Of a stretch of 64,000 nucleotides of DNA, positions 46,105 through 57,755 are shown in pieces. The notes beneath the pieces are model-generated. The model ran no database searches and had not been told where the DNA came from. It was given only the letters and a program-made list of their open reading frames with translations. The DNA is from Plantago ovata. Lineage: Eukaryota > Streptophyta > Magnoliopsida > Lamiales > Plantaginaceae. The stretch lies in contig CM051455.1 in the NCBI GenBank assembly GCA_028274465.1, positions 73,394,489-73,458,488 on the forward strand. The letters are read 5' to 3'. A program made the position numbers and the translations under genes. Within the stretch, counting starts at the first letter, position 1. Each line of letters opens with the position of its first letter.

Positions 46105-46267
46105 TGTTAGGAAACTTGTAATTTTGATGAGCAATTTACTATGCTAAATTAAGGAAAGTCCAGTAACTAGTACTCTTAAGGTCCATAGGAATTTAGAATT
46201 GTAAGGACATTGTAAAAGAGGAACGTTTGCTGATGACTTTGTTAGGTGCTAGATAAGTTATTTCTTT

Positions 46268-46371
46268 TGCGTATGATGTATTTTATTTTCTGAAAAGAAA
46301 ATAACTTATTGATGCTTAGCTTATGATGTATCTTATTTTCTGAAAAGAAAATAACCTATTGAAGCATTTGC
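46268..46371 (+). repeat. Tandem hairpin-containing repeat in the LTR
   Basis: Two units of about 51 bp (TATGATGTATTTTATTTTCTG... and TATGATGTATCTTATTTTCTG...). Each contains an inverted repeat: stem TTATTTTC, loop TGAAAA, stem GAAAATAA. Confidence 0.88.
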
Positions 46372-46839
46372 TGAAGATATACTTTGTTTACTACAAACAA
46401 ATTATTGAAGCAAATAGAAACCGCTCAGAATCTTGAAGACTTTTGAAGATCTGAAGACTTGAAGATTTGAAGATCTGAAGCCTAGAAGATTGCTGAAGAC
46501 TGGTATCTACAAAGTCACGTGTTGCTCAGAAAGTGAAATTTCAGCAACAGCATTGCATAAGTGAAAATCTGAAAGACAAAGTAGGTTGTGCTTGCTGAAA
46601 CTGAGACCAATCACTTACTGATGGAACATATGTGACCTCTTGCTGAATGTACGTGAATTTGCGCTCCAATGTTACTGTTTGAATTCTATTCAAATGTGCA
46701 TTTAATGCAAAGCATGCACGCGAAGGACATGAAGACTAGAAAACAAACAAAGACGCTGTTGAAAGTACAAAAGCAAGATAGTGACATGTTAAGGAACAAA
46801 AGCCTTAGGATTTAAAATTCAAACGGCTCCTTACTTGCA

Positions 46840-46852
46840 CTATAAATAGAGG
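46840..46852 (+). promoter_or_regulatory. LTR TATA box of element B
   Basis: CTATAAATAGAGG, conserved in the truncated LTR (about 45999) and in LTR A (7447-7455). It is the best candidate for the genomic RNA promoter. Confidence 0.7.
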
Positions 46853-47754
46853 TCATCCGGCAAAGAGTTGAAGTGTGTCAACAACGTGATCAAACTCTCA
46901 CTTGTGATTAAAACTCACAAACCTTCAAACACTCTTACTGCCATTGATCCGTTCCAAGACTTAAAGCTTGAAAAAGCTACTTGTAAAGAAGTAGAACAAA
47001 CTCGGCTAAGATATTAGTTAAGTGTTCTTTCTTTCGAACAAGAACAAGTCTTGACACCAGAAACAATCAAACTTGTTTACTGAAAAGTATTCCAAGTTGT
47101 GTTTCTTAGATTACTTGTTGTAACTGAATAAGTTATAATTAAGTCATCTCACCCCAAAACTCTCTAACTGAAAATACACCCTTTCAGGCGTGATATTCAG
47201 GGGGAATTTAATCGAGCATAGTTTTGCTGATTAAAAGTACCAAGTTTGGTGGAGAACAATGTTGAGTTCTCTAGTTTAGGTTGGAGACGAAGCAAGTGTG
47301 CTTTGATTTCTGTTGAATCGCTTTAGATAGGAGATTGTAAGGAACCTCAATCATATCTTAGTGGATTCAGTCCTAGAAAGGACGAAGTGGATTAGTTGAG
47401 AGATTATGCCACCCTCAGATACCACTATAAAACTGTTTGTCTGATTTACTTACTGTATTTAGCTTTCAGCAATTCATATCTGTCTGTACACAGTCACTCA
47501 CTTCACTTGCTGAAACCTTTACTTGCTGAAAAAGCACTTACTGTTTCAAAGACTTCCGCTCTCTGATTTTAAGTATCAGCAAACCAAGCTACTGAAAAGT
47601 AACTTACGCTTGCTGAGAAAGTTAAGTATCAGCAAACTCATTACTGAAAAGTAATAAGTACTTGCTGAGAAAGTTTTAAACGACGAAAGTTTGAAAAGAC
47701 TATTCACCCCCCCCCCCCTCTAGTCTTTTCTTGTTGTTTAAAGGGACCAACAAG

Positions 47755-47766
47755 TGGTATCAGAGC
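47755..47766 (+). other. Primer binding site of element B
   Basis: TGGTATCAGAGC, a perfect 12-base initiator Met tRNA-type site, two bases after the LTR end. Confidence 0.93.
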
Positions 47767-47864
47767 CTGAGGTTCTTTAGCCTTCTGCACTGAACCTAGA
47801 TCCCCTTAAGTGCTTTCCGTAAATCACTCTCACTTGATCAGTTTGGTAGTGCTTTGTTGACAGG

Positions 47865-50300
47865 ATGTCTTTAGGAGGCGCTCCCTTGCTGAAGCTGGAA
47901 AATTACGAGAAATGGAGAAACAATATGATGCTACATCTTGAGGCCATTAGTGATGAGATGGTCACCGTCATTAATGATGGACCTATCAAAATCACCAAGT
48001 TTGAAAGGAGTTTCCCTCATAGGACCACTGAAGCTGGAAAGGAAACCATCCAAGGCAAACCATCAGATACGGTTGTGCCAAAACTAAGAAAGGAATGGAC
48101 TTCTGACGAAGCTAAGAGATTCCGTCTTGATGGCCAAGCTAGAAATATCATTATTCGATCAACTCCGGATACCATACAGTGCAAACTGTGGGGTGCTAAG
48201 ACTGCAAAGGAAGCTTGGAAAATGGTTCAAGATCTTTGTGCTGGATCTGACAAGACCAAGGAAAACAAACTTGAAGTACTTAAATTAAAGTTTCAAAACT
48301 TTAAGCAAGGTACAAACGAGTCACTAGAAGACTTGGACTTCAGATTCACAACTCTTGTTAGTGAAATGGCAGCATTGGGTGTTGGAAACCTCTACTCAGA
48401 TTCTGAGAAAGTGAAAACTATCATCAGAAGTCTGAATCAAGAATGGATCCACAATCAGAATTTCTATTATAATCAAGGAATGCTAGACATTACACCAACA
48501 GAGTTGTTCTCTCATCTTGCTACTGTCAATTATGAGACAAAGCAAAGAGAAAATGTGTTTGCTGAAAAATCGCAAAACATTGCTCTTGCTGCAAAGCTGT
48601 CATCTTCTGAAAAGAAGAATGATAAAGAGCCTGCTGATGAAAATGCTTTAGTTGTTAAAAACATGAAGAAATTCATCAGTAAGGAACTTGAAAGGCGAAA
48701 AGCAAAAGAGAAGCTGAAAAAGCATCTTGGTAACAACTACCATAAGTACAAGAATGATACTAGCTCGCTGAACAAGCAAGCTCAGCAAGCTACTTCATTA
48801 GAAGAACCAGCAGTTGGAAATGATCTATGTTTTTACTGCAAAAAGCCTGGACACTTCAAAGCTAATTGTCCTTTGCTGAAAGGCAAATCTACTGAAAAGA
48901 AGAAGAAGTTCAAAAGAGCTTTTATTGCTGAAGAAAAGAAGAAGCTTCAAGCAAAAATCGATGCATTGTGTATTGATACTAGCTCCGAAGACAGTGAGGA
49001 TGAAAGTTCAGACACCGACGATGAAGAAGCCACTCTAGACGTGGAGATTGGCAAGGAAGTTTGTGGAATAGCTATGGAAGCTTATCCAGATGTGTCGAAC
49101 TACGAATTCTGCCTCATGGCCGGTCAGGTAAACAACTCTACCTTTGACTCTGACTCAGAAAGTGAAGACGAGATTGACCTTGACAAGATTCAAGGAGAAA
49201 TCGAAAGATTTGAGAAAACTCTCAGCAAACAGCAAGAGAGACTACAACTTGCTGAAACTCTGACCAAGTAAACTACTGAAAAGTACGTCTTGCTAAAGGA
49301 AGAGACAGAAGAAAAGGATGCTGAAATAAGGCGTCTTAAGAAGTTGATTGCTGAGGCTGCAGAGAAAAATTCTCAAATGGCATTAGAATTGGAAGAGTAT
49401 CAGTCCTCAATTCTAAAGTTACTTGCTGAAATCCAAGAAATGAAAAAGATGAAAGTCAATTTCAAATCTTATGTGGATGCAAGTAATACGCTGACTGAAC
49501 TAAACTCTTATTTGAGAGATCCATCTCAGAAAGAAGGTTTAGGAGCAACGTGCGAAGGTGATAACGTAGAAATCTTGAGAAAAGATAAATCACCTATCTC
49601 CTTTGTACGTGCTACTGATAGTAGTCCACCAGTAATCTATCAGTTTGGTCAAACTAAGGTTGCTGAAACATGCAATCAAGTACCTATGACCATAAAGCCC
49701 GATGTTGCTACTCAAAGTAACAAGACTTTAAAAGGAAAACAGGTTGCTGAGAAGCAAACTGGAAAGAAGAAGAATGTTGTGAAGCATTCCGCCAAACAAG
49801 TTGCTGAAAAGCAAGTTGTTAAGACTAAAGGCAAGATTACTAAAAGTAATCAGAAGTTCTTTGCTGACAAACCTGAATCAAGTAAGGTTGCTGAAGCTAA
49901 AGCTCAGCATTCTCCAAAGAGTGGACTCGGTTTCAAAACCAAGCAAAGTCAACTCTTTCATGAGTATAAGCAAAGTCAGCAAAGATACTTCAAAGAGATG
50001 AAGAAAATCAAGCCTAAGATTTCTGAAAAGACTCCCAATGCTAGGACTAGAAGGAACCTTGCTAGAAAAGAACTTACTGAAAAGTATGTTCAGCAAAAAG
50101 GTCAACAGAGCAAGACACCACATCAGAAAGTGGATTTGACCAGCACGAGTCAAAAGTCTTTCAGCTCAAAACCTCCTAGTTCCTCCGCAAGTAGAAAACA
50201 AGTCAAAGTTGAAAAACTTCAGACTTGGGTTTCCACTGGACACATTCTTGAACAAGTTAATGGACATCCATCATTGGATAATGAACTTGTTTGCTCTTGA
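47865..50300 (+). pseudogene. gag of element B (one in-frame stop)
   Basis: A single frame of 811 codons broken only by TAA at 49269-49271, where element A has CAA. The first ATG (47865) follows the primer site by about 100 bp. The N-terminus (LENYEKWRNNMMLHLEAISD, then WGAKTAKEAWKMVQDLC) is the UBN2/gag-2 domain, and CFYCKKPGHFKANC at about residue 321 is a CCHC knuckle. An acidic Ser/Asp region, a Glu/Lys coiled coil (EIRRLKKLIAEAAEKNSQMA) and a basic, Gln/Lys-rich C-terminal half follow. It would form virus-like particles. Relative to A it has an extra KQVAEKQ-type repeat near 49735-49840. Gag overlaps the -1 pol frame by only about 15 nt. Confidence 0.88.
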
Positions 50301-53300
50301 TTGTGCAGACTGCAACCATTGAGACAAACGATGCAATCTGGCACTTTGGTAGTGGTTGTGGAAAGCACATGACGGGCAACAAGAATAACCTTATATACTA
50401 TAGACGGTAGTCTAAAGGTCCAACAATAAGGTTTGCTGGTGGAGGCTCTGGTTCTACAAAAGGCTATGGTGATGTGAAGTTAGGATGCTTAACCATTACT
50501 AGAGTTCTTTATGTCAAAAATCTTAAGTTTAATCTTTCAGCATGAGTCAATTTGCTGACAAAGGATACTTCATCGAAATTAAAAGTGATGAATGTAAACT
50601 TGTAGATTTTGAGACTAAAAAGGTTATAATGATTGCAAGAAGATCAGGAGGCTTGTACACCGTTGATTGGTCTTCAGCAAACGTTGAAAAATGCCTTGTC
50701 TCAGATCATGATTGCCTTGCTGAAAAAGCATGGCTATGGCATAAACGAACAAGTCATCTGAACTTCAAGACACTGAATAAGCTGTCTAAAAAGGCACTTG
50801 TAGTTGGATTACCTAAGGTTACTTTTAAGAAGGATGGTGTTTGCAATGCATGTCAGCAAGGAAAGCAAACCAAATCTTCTTTCAAGAACAAGGCAGTACC
50901 GTAAACTACAAAACCTTTACAACTCTTGCACATGGACTTGTTTGAATCTTCTTCAACAAGCTATGCTGGTAAGAAGTATGGTCTAGTCGTGGTAGATGAC
51001 TATTCAAGATTCACTTGGGTAGTATTCATCAAGCACAAATCTGAAACCAAGACTGAAATACCTAACTTGCTGAATAAGCTTGAAGTCATGAAAAATGACA
51101 AGGTAAAAGTCATAAGGACAGACCATGGTACTGAGTTTGTAAACCAGTACATAACTGAATATTGTACCTTAAAAGGTATTCAACATCAGTTATCCTCAGT
51201 AAGAACACCACAACAAAATGGTGTTGCTGAACGAAAGAATCGTACCCTGAAAGAAGCCGCAAGAACAATGCTTGCTGACACTGAAATAAGTGAGGCTTAT
51301 TGGGTTGAAGCGATTAATACCGCCTGCTATACTCAAAACAGATGTTTGATTACTAAGGAATACAACAAAACTCCTTACGAATTATTTGTTGGAAGACCTT
51401 CTAACATCACTCATCTAAGAGTATTTGGTTGCAAGTGTTTCGTTCTTAATAATGGTAGAGAATACCTTAGAACATTTCAACCAAAGGCAGACGAAGTGAT
51501 ATTTCTTGGCTACTCCTTGCATAGTAAAGCTTATAGAGTTTACAACAAAAAGGCACAAAAGATTGAAGAATCTATGCATGTTGTATTCTACGAAAAGTCA
51601 CAAGGAGTGCCTGCTGAAGAAGAAATATCAGATTGTATGAAAAAGCTAATCATACACGAGCAAAGAACTGAATCTGATGCTAGGCAAATCAAGTCAATTG
51701 AACTAAATGATGATTCTAACAATGACTCTCCTCCCCCAAGTCATGACAAGATAATATAGTTCACGACAAAGAATTTCCAGCAAAAGACGCGGTTGCTCCA
51801 GAAGTTGCTGAAATTACGCAATCTCCAGTGCCTGCTGACGAAATACCTCAATATAGCAATGTTGAACAAGCAGTTGCTGACGAACAAATCTCCGCAGAGA
51901 CACAAATTCCCAGTAGTACTGAACAAGTACATACTGAAGAGTCACATGCTAATGAGCAAACATATCCTGATCCAACAAACATGAAACCTGTTAATAAATG
52001 GATTGGAGATCATCCCTCTACGGATATGATTGGTGATATTAATAAACGCCAAGTGACTAGATCCAAAGCTACTCACGGACTTGCTGAAGAAGCAACTGTC
52101 GTAGAAGTAGAATCTTTATTCTCTTGCTTTGTTTCAAAATTGAACCTAAAACCATAGAAGAAGCTTTAAAGCATTTTGAATGGATAAAGGCAATGCAAGA
52201 AGAATTGGATCAATTTGAAAGGAACAAAGTCTGGAAACTTGTGCCACTTGTTGAAGATAAGAAAGCTATTGGTACAAAGTGGGTGTTCAGAAACAAGCTG
52301 AGCGAGTCTGGTGAAGTAACAAGAAATAAAGCACGCTTAGTTGCTCAAGGTTACTGTCAGACTGAAGGATTGGACTATGATGAGTCTTATGCACCTGTTG
52401 CAAGATTGGATGCAATTAGGCTTTTCTTGGCCTTTGCTGCTCACAATGACTTCATTGTTTACCAAATGGATGTTAAAAGTGCATTCTTAAATGGTGAACT
52501 TGCTGAAGAAGTCTACCTAGAACAACCCCCTGGCTTTGAACTTCCCTGAAAAACCAAGATGGTATATAAGCTTCAGAAAGCTGTATATGGTCTAAAGCAA
52601 GCACCAAGAGCATGGTATGATACCTTGGCTAAGTTCTTGCTGGAAAATGGTTTCAAGAAAGGTGAAGTTGACAAAACATTATTTACCATGAACCATGATG
52701 GTAAAATAATCTTAGTTCAAATTTATGTGGATGACATAATTTTGGATCTAAGGACAAGCAACTTTGTGATGATTGTGCCAAACTCATGACAAATAAGTTC
52801 GAAATGAGCATGATGGGAAAATTGAATTACTTCCTAGGGTTGCAAGTCAAGCAACTCAAAGATGGAATATTCATAAATCAAGCAAAGTATGCGAACGAAA
52901 TGCTCATAAAGTTTAGGATCAAAGAGGATGAGAAACCTGAAAGATCCATATGAGTGTTGGTACCAAATTGGGCTATACTAAAGAGGACAAAAGTGTTGAA
53001 GAACACAAGTATAGGAAGCTCATTGGTTCCTTGTTGTATCTAACAGCAAGTAGACCTGACATTCATATGCTGTTTGTGTGTGTGCAAGATTCCAATCTGA
53101 TCCAAGAGAATCACACTACAAAAAGGCAATCAAGATACTGAAATATGTTAAAGGTACAGTCAATGTTGGATTATGGTATCCTAAAGATTCTGGACTTGAA
53201 TTGGTTGGGTATTCTGATGCTGATCATGGTGGATCAACTCTTGATATAAAAAGTACCCCTCGAACTTGTCAATTTTTGGGTACTAGATTAATATCATGGT

Positions 53301-53670
53301 TCAGCAAGAAGCAAACCTGTGTCGCCAATTCATCTACTGAACCTGAATACATTGCAGCTGGTTATTGCACAGCTCAAATCCTATGGATTCAGCAACAATT
53401 AAGAGATTATGATATTCTGCAAAGAAAACACCAATCTTTTGTGATAATACAAGTGCTATTGCAATTACGCAAAATCCTAAGTTTCACTCTAGGACCAAGC
53501 ACATTGATATTAGACATCATTTCATTAGAGATCATGTGGAAAAAGGTGATATTGAGGTTGTGAAAGTAGGTACTGAAGATCAGCTTGCTGACATCTTTAC
53601 CAAGCCCCTACCGGATAATAGGTTCGCAATGCTAAGGTATAACCTTGGATTGATTGAACTACCTCAATAA
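50292..53670 (+). pseudogene. pol of element B, copy left of the gap
   Basis: Protease region 50330-50540 has HFGSGCGKHMTGN, where the catalytic Asp of FDSGC is Gly. 50542-50904 is the GAG-pre-integrase domain, ended by TAA at about 50902 where A has a serine codon. 50926-51759 is an intact integrase core and C-terminal part (VVVDDYSRF, RTDHGTEF, PQQNGVAERKNR). 51828-52157 is a linker; 52124-52549 is RT ([21 protein letters not shown]) ending in TGA at 52547. 52559-52789 holds YVDDII; 53078-53563 is RNase H. From about 52333 the sequence is also present right of the gap, and several frameshifts differ between the two versions, so some are probably sequence errors. Confidence 0.88.
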
Positions 53671-53684
53671 AGGATACACTTGGC

Positions 53685-54055
53685 AGAATGCTGAAACAGG
53701 TATTCAGCAAGCCAAAGTATTCCTGTCCAAAAGACCAGTCACTGATTTCTTCTAAGAAATGATAAGTCACAACATGATTGCTGAAACAGGCATTCAGCAA
53801 GTAATTCCTTCAAAACAGGTATTTGTTAGGAAACTTGATCACTTGCTGAGACAGGCACTCAGTAAGAGAAAGAACTTAAGGATTGCTGAGACGGGTACTC
53901 AGACAATCAAAAGATACTGAAACAGGTATTCAAGTATCAAAGGAATTTTCTGAGACGGGAACTCAGAAAAAGAGCAAAGCTCATCTCTCAGATTTTACCA
54001 AAGGATGTCTCAAGTACAAAAGAATTTACTGATACGGGAAATCAGAAATATCTTT
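53685..54055 (+). repeat. Hairpin array between pol and ORF3 (copy 1)
   Basis: Seven short inverted repeats follow pol. Each has a stem around CTGA...TCAG and a seven-base loop AC[A/G]GG[T/C/A]A. The base pair closing the loop changes together: GAA with TTC, GAG with CTC, GAT with ATC. Outer pairs also covary, as in ATACTGAA with TTCAAGTAT and TTTTCTGAG with CTCAGAAAA. The pattern suggests conserved RNA structure. Confidence 0.82.
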
Positions 54056-54431
54056 TAAACTTAGAAAATATGAGATATCTAAGTAAGGGGGAACTTTCAG
54101 CAAGTATCTAGATTGTTAATTCAAACTCGCTGAAAAGATTCTTGTCTATTTCAGCAAGCAATCTATCCCTTATTACTCGGTAAAATCAATTTGTGACGTT
54201 AAGCTGGCACAGATAAACTCGCAATAATCATGACATGAAATTCAATCGTGGCCATTGATTAAAAGGAGTTATTATCTAACGGCTAACAAAACAAAGAGAG
54301 AGAGTGCTCTGACGGTTTTAGTTAGTGGGCCACTACGCATTCAATGCAAAGGCTCCACTATCTCCAGTGTTTCTCTGTTTTACCCTTGCTGAGAGCTCAA
54401 ATCGATTGAGTTTCTCACACACCAGAGACAC

Positions 54432-54438
54432 TATATAA
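54432..54438 (+). promoter_or_regulatory. Possible internal promoter before ORF3 (copy 1)
   Basis: CACTATATAAAG lies 138 bp before the ORF3 ATG and is followed by a pyrimidine-rich leader (TCACATTTCCTTTCTCTGC). Identical sequence is at 58139 in the other version. Confidence 0.5.
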
Positions 54439-54569
54439 AGAAGGAGTTAGAGAAATGACAAATTCTTTAACTCACATTTCCTTTCTCTGCAATTCTAGCC
54501 TGAATTACTGTACCTCCGGTCAAAAAGCAAACTATCTCTTTTCGTACAATTTCTTGCTCTATATAAGAA

Positions 54570-55940
54570 ATGGCTCCCAAGAGACAGTATCTCAATCGTC
54601 AAAGGTTGACAGTGCTGAAACACGCATTGCTCCGGTGACTACTCCGGCCCACAAACACAACGAAAGTTGTGTTGAAAAACGACCGAATCACTGAAAACCT
54701 ATGCCTCCGTCATATCTTGACACTGCAAAGTGTGAGATGTTGATGCAATGGGGAGGGTTTGCAAAAGAAAAGTACATTAGGTACTTTTATGAACAAGAAC
54801 TTGATGACAAAATGAAGAGGCGCTTGAGTTCATCAAGCAGCAAGGCCTCATGAACTTTATCTCTGCTCGCACTAAGCAAGTGAGCATGATTGATACAAGG
54901 GATTCTACAACAATGCAGAAATCCAGTCCCTTACAGACAGTAAGGAGTCACTGAAAAAGTGATCCTTACTTATGTTCAGAACACGCAAATCGTCCTGAAA
55001 TGGACTGATTTAGCGGAAATCTTTCAGATTCCAACCACTGGAACTGAGATGACGTCACTGCCACTGACGAAGAAATTGAAGCTTTCTACAGTGACGTCAA
55101 AATGCAAAAATGAAGAAAGGCGAGATAGCTCCCGTGACTTGGACAAAGCACGTTAAGAGAAAGCATCTCTGCCATTCACTTGGCTAGTAGCTCTGCTACT
55201 GATTAAAGTTCTTGACTCCCAAGTTGGAGGAATTGACCAAGTAGGCTGAGAAGATGGCCATTGCTGATGCATATATGAAATAAATCGGAACTTAACTGGG
55301 CTAAGTACATTTTCAACAGGCTGTTGATTGTGTTACTAAGTTTAAGGTAAAGGTAGAAGACAACAAGGTCTCACCTTCCTTTCCAGTTATGTATGGAATC
55401 AAGATATGCTATATCCTTGAACATTTCAGGATTCAGCTAAGAAACCCATTGCCAATCAAGAAATCTGTGTGCAATGTGGGAAGATCTTTCTACAAGCAGA
55501 ATGTACCTAAGATTGCTGGAAAGAAAACAAAGAAGACAACAACAACTGCAAATGTTGTCAGCACAAGCCAGCAAGAAAGGTATACAACAGCTGCAGATGT
55601 TACCACTCAGCAACTTAGAGATGAAACTGCTGTTGGTGGTGGTAACACAAATGAAACTGCTGTAGAAAATCAACAAGGTACGTGTACAACAGCCGTTGCT
55701 GAAAATGCAACAATGATGACTCTGGGAAACTGGAGAAATCTAAAAAGAAAAAGAGGAAAGCTGATGATGACACTAGACTGCAGCGTCATCAGCAATCCCG
55801 TACCTAAGAGGCAACGGACCAGCACAAAAGGAAGAAAACACTGGCTTCTCAGTCAGTCCCGCTGTCCAAGATCCTCAGTCAATTCACAGACAAATGCTGA
55901 AACGCATTGGCCAGTAGATGTTGCTGCCGTGATTACTGAA
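54570..55940 (+). pseudogene. ORF3 start, left-of-gap copy (error-rich)
   Basis: Begins ATGGCTCCCAAGAGACAG and follows the same course as 58281-59662, with many single-base indels relative to that copy. It includes PPSYLDTAKCEMLMQWGGFA-like sequence and ends at the N gap. Best read as the low-quality end of a contig covering the same ORF3. Confidence 0.75.
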
Positions 55941-56040
55941 NNNNNNNNNNNNNNNNNNNNNNNNNNNNNNNNNNNNNNNNNNNNNNNNNNNNNNNNNNNN
56001 NNNNNNNNNNNNNNNNNNNNNNNNNNNNNNNNNNNNNNNN
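55941..56040. other. 100-N assembly gap
   Basis: Exactly 100 N, the usual placeholder for a gap of unknown size. The sequence on the right (56041) matches 52333 onward and the sequence on the left (to 55940) matches up to 59662, so the neighbours overlap instead of being separated. Confidence 0.97.
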
Positions 56041-57375
56041 AAGCTTAGTGCTCAAGGTTACTGTCAGACTAAGGATTAGACTAGTGATGAGTCTTGTATG
56101 CACCTGTTTGCAGATGGGATGCAATTAGGCTTTTCTTGGCCTTTGCTGCTCACAATGACTTCATTGTTTACCAAATGGATGTAAAGAGTGCATTCTTAAA
56201 TGGTGAACTTGCTGAAGAAGTCTACCTAGAACAACCCCCCTGGCTTTGAACTTCCCTCAGAAACCAAGATGGTATATAAGCTTCAGAAAGCTGTATATGG
56301 TCTAAAGCAAGCACCAAGAGCATGGTATGATACCTTAGCTAAGTTCTTGCTGGAAAATGGTTTCAAGAGGTGAAGTTGACAAAATTATTTACCATGAACC
56401 ATGATGGTAAATTAATCTTAGTTCAAATTTATGTGGATGACATAATTTTTGGATCTAAGGACAAGCACTTTGTGATGATTTTGCCAAACTCATGACAAAT
56501 AAGTTGAAATGAGTATGATGGGAAAATTGAATTATTTCCTAGGGTTGCAAGTCAAGCAACTCAAAGATGGAATATTCATAAATCAAGCAAAGTATGCGAA
56601 CGAAATGCTCATAAAGTTTAGGATCAAAGAGGATGAGAAACCTGAAAAGATCCATATGAGTGTTGGTACCAAATTGGGCTATACTAAAGAGGACAAAAGT
56701 GTTGAAGAACACAAGTATAGGAAGCTCATTGGTTCCTTGTTGTATCTAACAGCAAGTAGACCTGACATTCAATATGCTGTTTGTGTGTGTGCAAGATTCC
56801 AATCTGATCCAAGAGAATCACACTACAAAAAGGCAATCAAGATACTGAAATATGTTAAAGGTACAGTCAATGTTGGATTATGGTATCCTAAAGATTCTGG
56901 ACTTGAATTGGTTGGGTATTCTGATGCTGATCATGGTGGATCAACTCTTGATATAAAAAGTACCCCTCGAACTTGTCAATTTTTGGGTACTAGATTAATA
57001 TCATGGTTCAGCAAGAAGCAAACCTGTGTCGCCAATTCATCTACTGAACCTGAATACATTGCAAGCTGTTATTGCACAGCTCAAATCCTATGGATTCAGC
57101 AACATTAAGAGATTATGATATTTCTGCAAAGAAAACACCAATCTTTTGTGATAATACAAGTGCTATTGCAATTACGCAAAATCCTAAGTTCACTCTAGGA
57201 CCAAGCACATTGATATTAGACATCATTTCATTAGAGATCATGTGGAAAAAGTGATATTGAGGTTGTGAAAGTAGGAACTGAAGATCAGCTTGCTGACATC
57301 TTTACCAAGCCCCTACCGGATAATAGGTTCGCAATGCTAAGGTATAACCTTGGATTGATTGAACTACCTCAATAA
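56041..57375 (+). pseudogene. pol end of element B, right-of-gap copy
   Basis: Repeats RT from the AQGYCQT region to the end of RNase H. The first 100 bases are full of indels. 56509-57108 is a 199-codon open frame covering the RT end and RNase H (MMGKLNYFLGLQVKQLKDGI, YSDADHGGSTLDIKSTPRTC, ISWFSKKQTCVANSSTEPEY), where copy 1 has single-base frameshifts. YVDDIIFG is at about 56430-56453. The stop is TAA at 57373-57375. Confidence 0.87.
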
Positions 57376-57389
57376 GGATACACTTGGCA

Positions 57390-57755
57390 GAATGCTGAAA
57401 CAGGTATTCAGCAAGTCAAAGTACTCCTGTCTAAAAGACTCAGTCACTGATTTCTTCTAAGAAATGATAAGTCACTACATGATTGCTGAAACAGGCATTC
57501 AGCAAGTAATTCCTTCAAAACGGGTATTGCTAGGAACTTGTACCACTTGCTGAGACAGGCACTCAGTAAGAGAAAGAACTTAAGGATTGCTGAGACGGGT
57601 ACTCAGACAATCAAAAGATACTGAAACAGGTATTCAAGTATCAAAGGAATTTTCTGAGACGGGAACTCAGAAAAAGAGCAAAGCTCATCTCTCAGATTTT
57701 ACCAAAGGATGTCTCAAGTACAAAAGAATTTACTGATACGGGAAATCAGAAATAT
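57390..57755 (+). repeat. Hairpin array between pol and ORF3 (copy 2)
   Basis: The same seven hairpins as 53685-54055, at about 57392, 57482, 57545, 57586, 57618, 57650 and 57729. Loops read ACAGGTA, ACAGGCA, ACAGGCA, ACGGGTA, ACAGGTA, ACGGGAA and ACGGGAA. Confidence 0.82.

Larger units (their letters stand above)
46105..47752 (+). repeat. 5' LTR of element B
   Basis: A 1648-bp LTR, TGTTAGG...CCAACA. A likely TATA (CTATAAATAGAGG) is at 46840-46852. A GAAGATCTGAAG-type minisatellite lies at about 46437-46500. A run of C (about 13) is at 47706-47718. TTGCTGAA occurs repeatedly towards its 3' part. Confidence 0.93.

Noticed and set aside
53685..54055. CRISPR array
   Set aside because: The repeats are imperfect hairpins with variable stems and irregular spacing inside a plant retrotransposon; they are not direct repeats with unique spacers.
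55941..56040. Genuine tandem duplication of the pol end and ORF3 in element B
   Set aside because: The copies are cut exactly at the 100-N run and are error-rich at those edges, so an assembly overlap is the simpler explanation.
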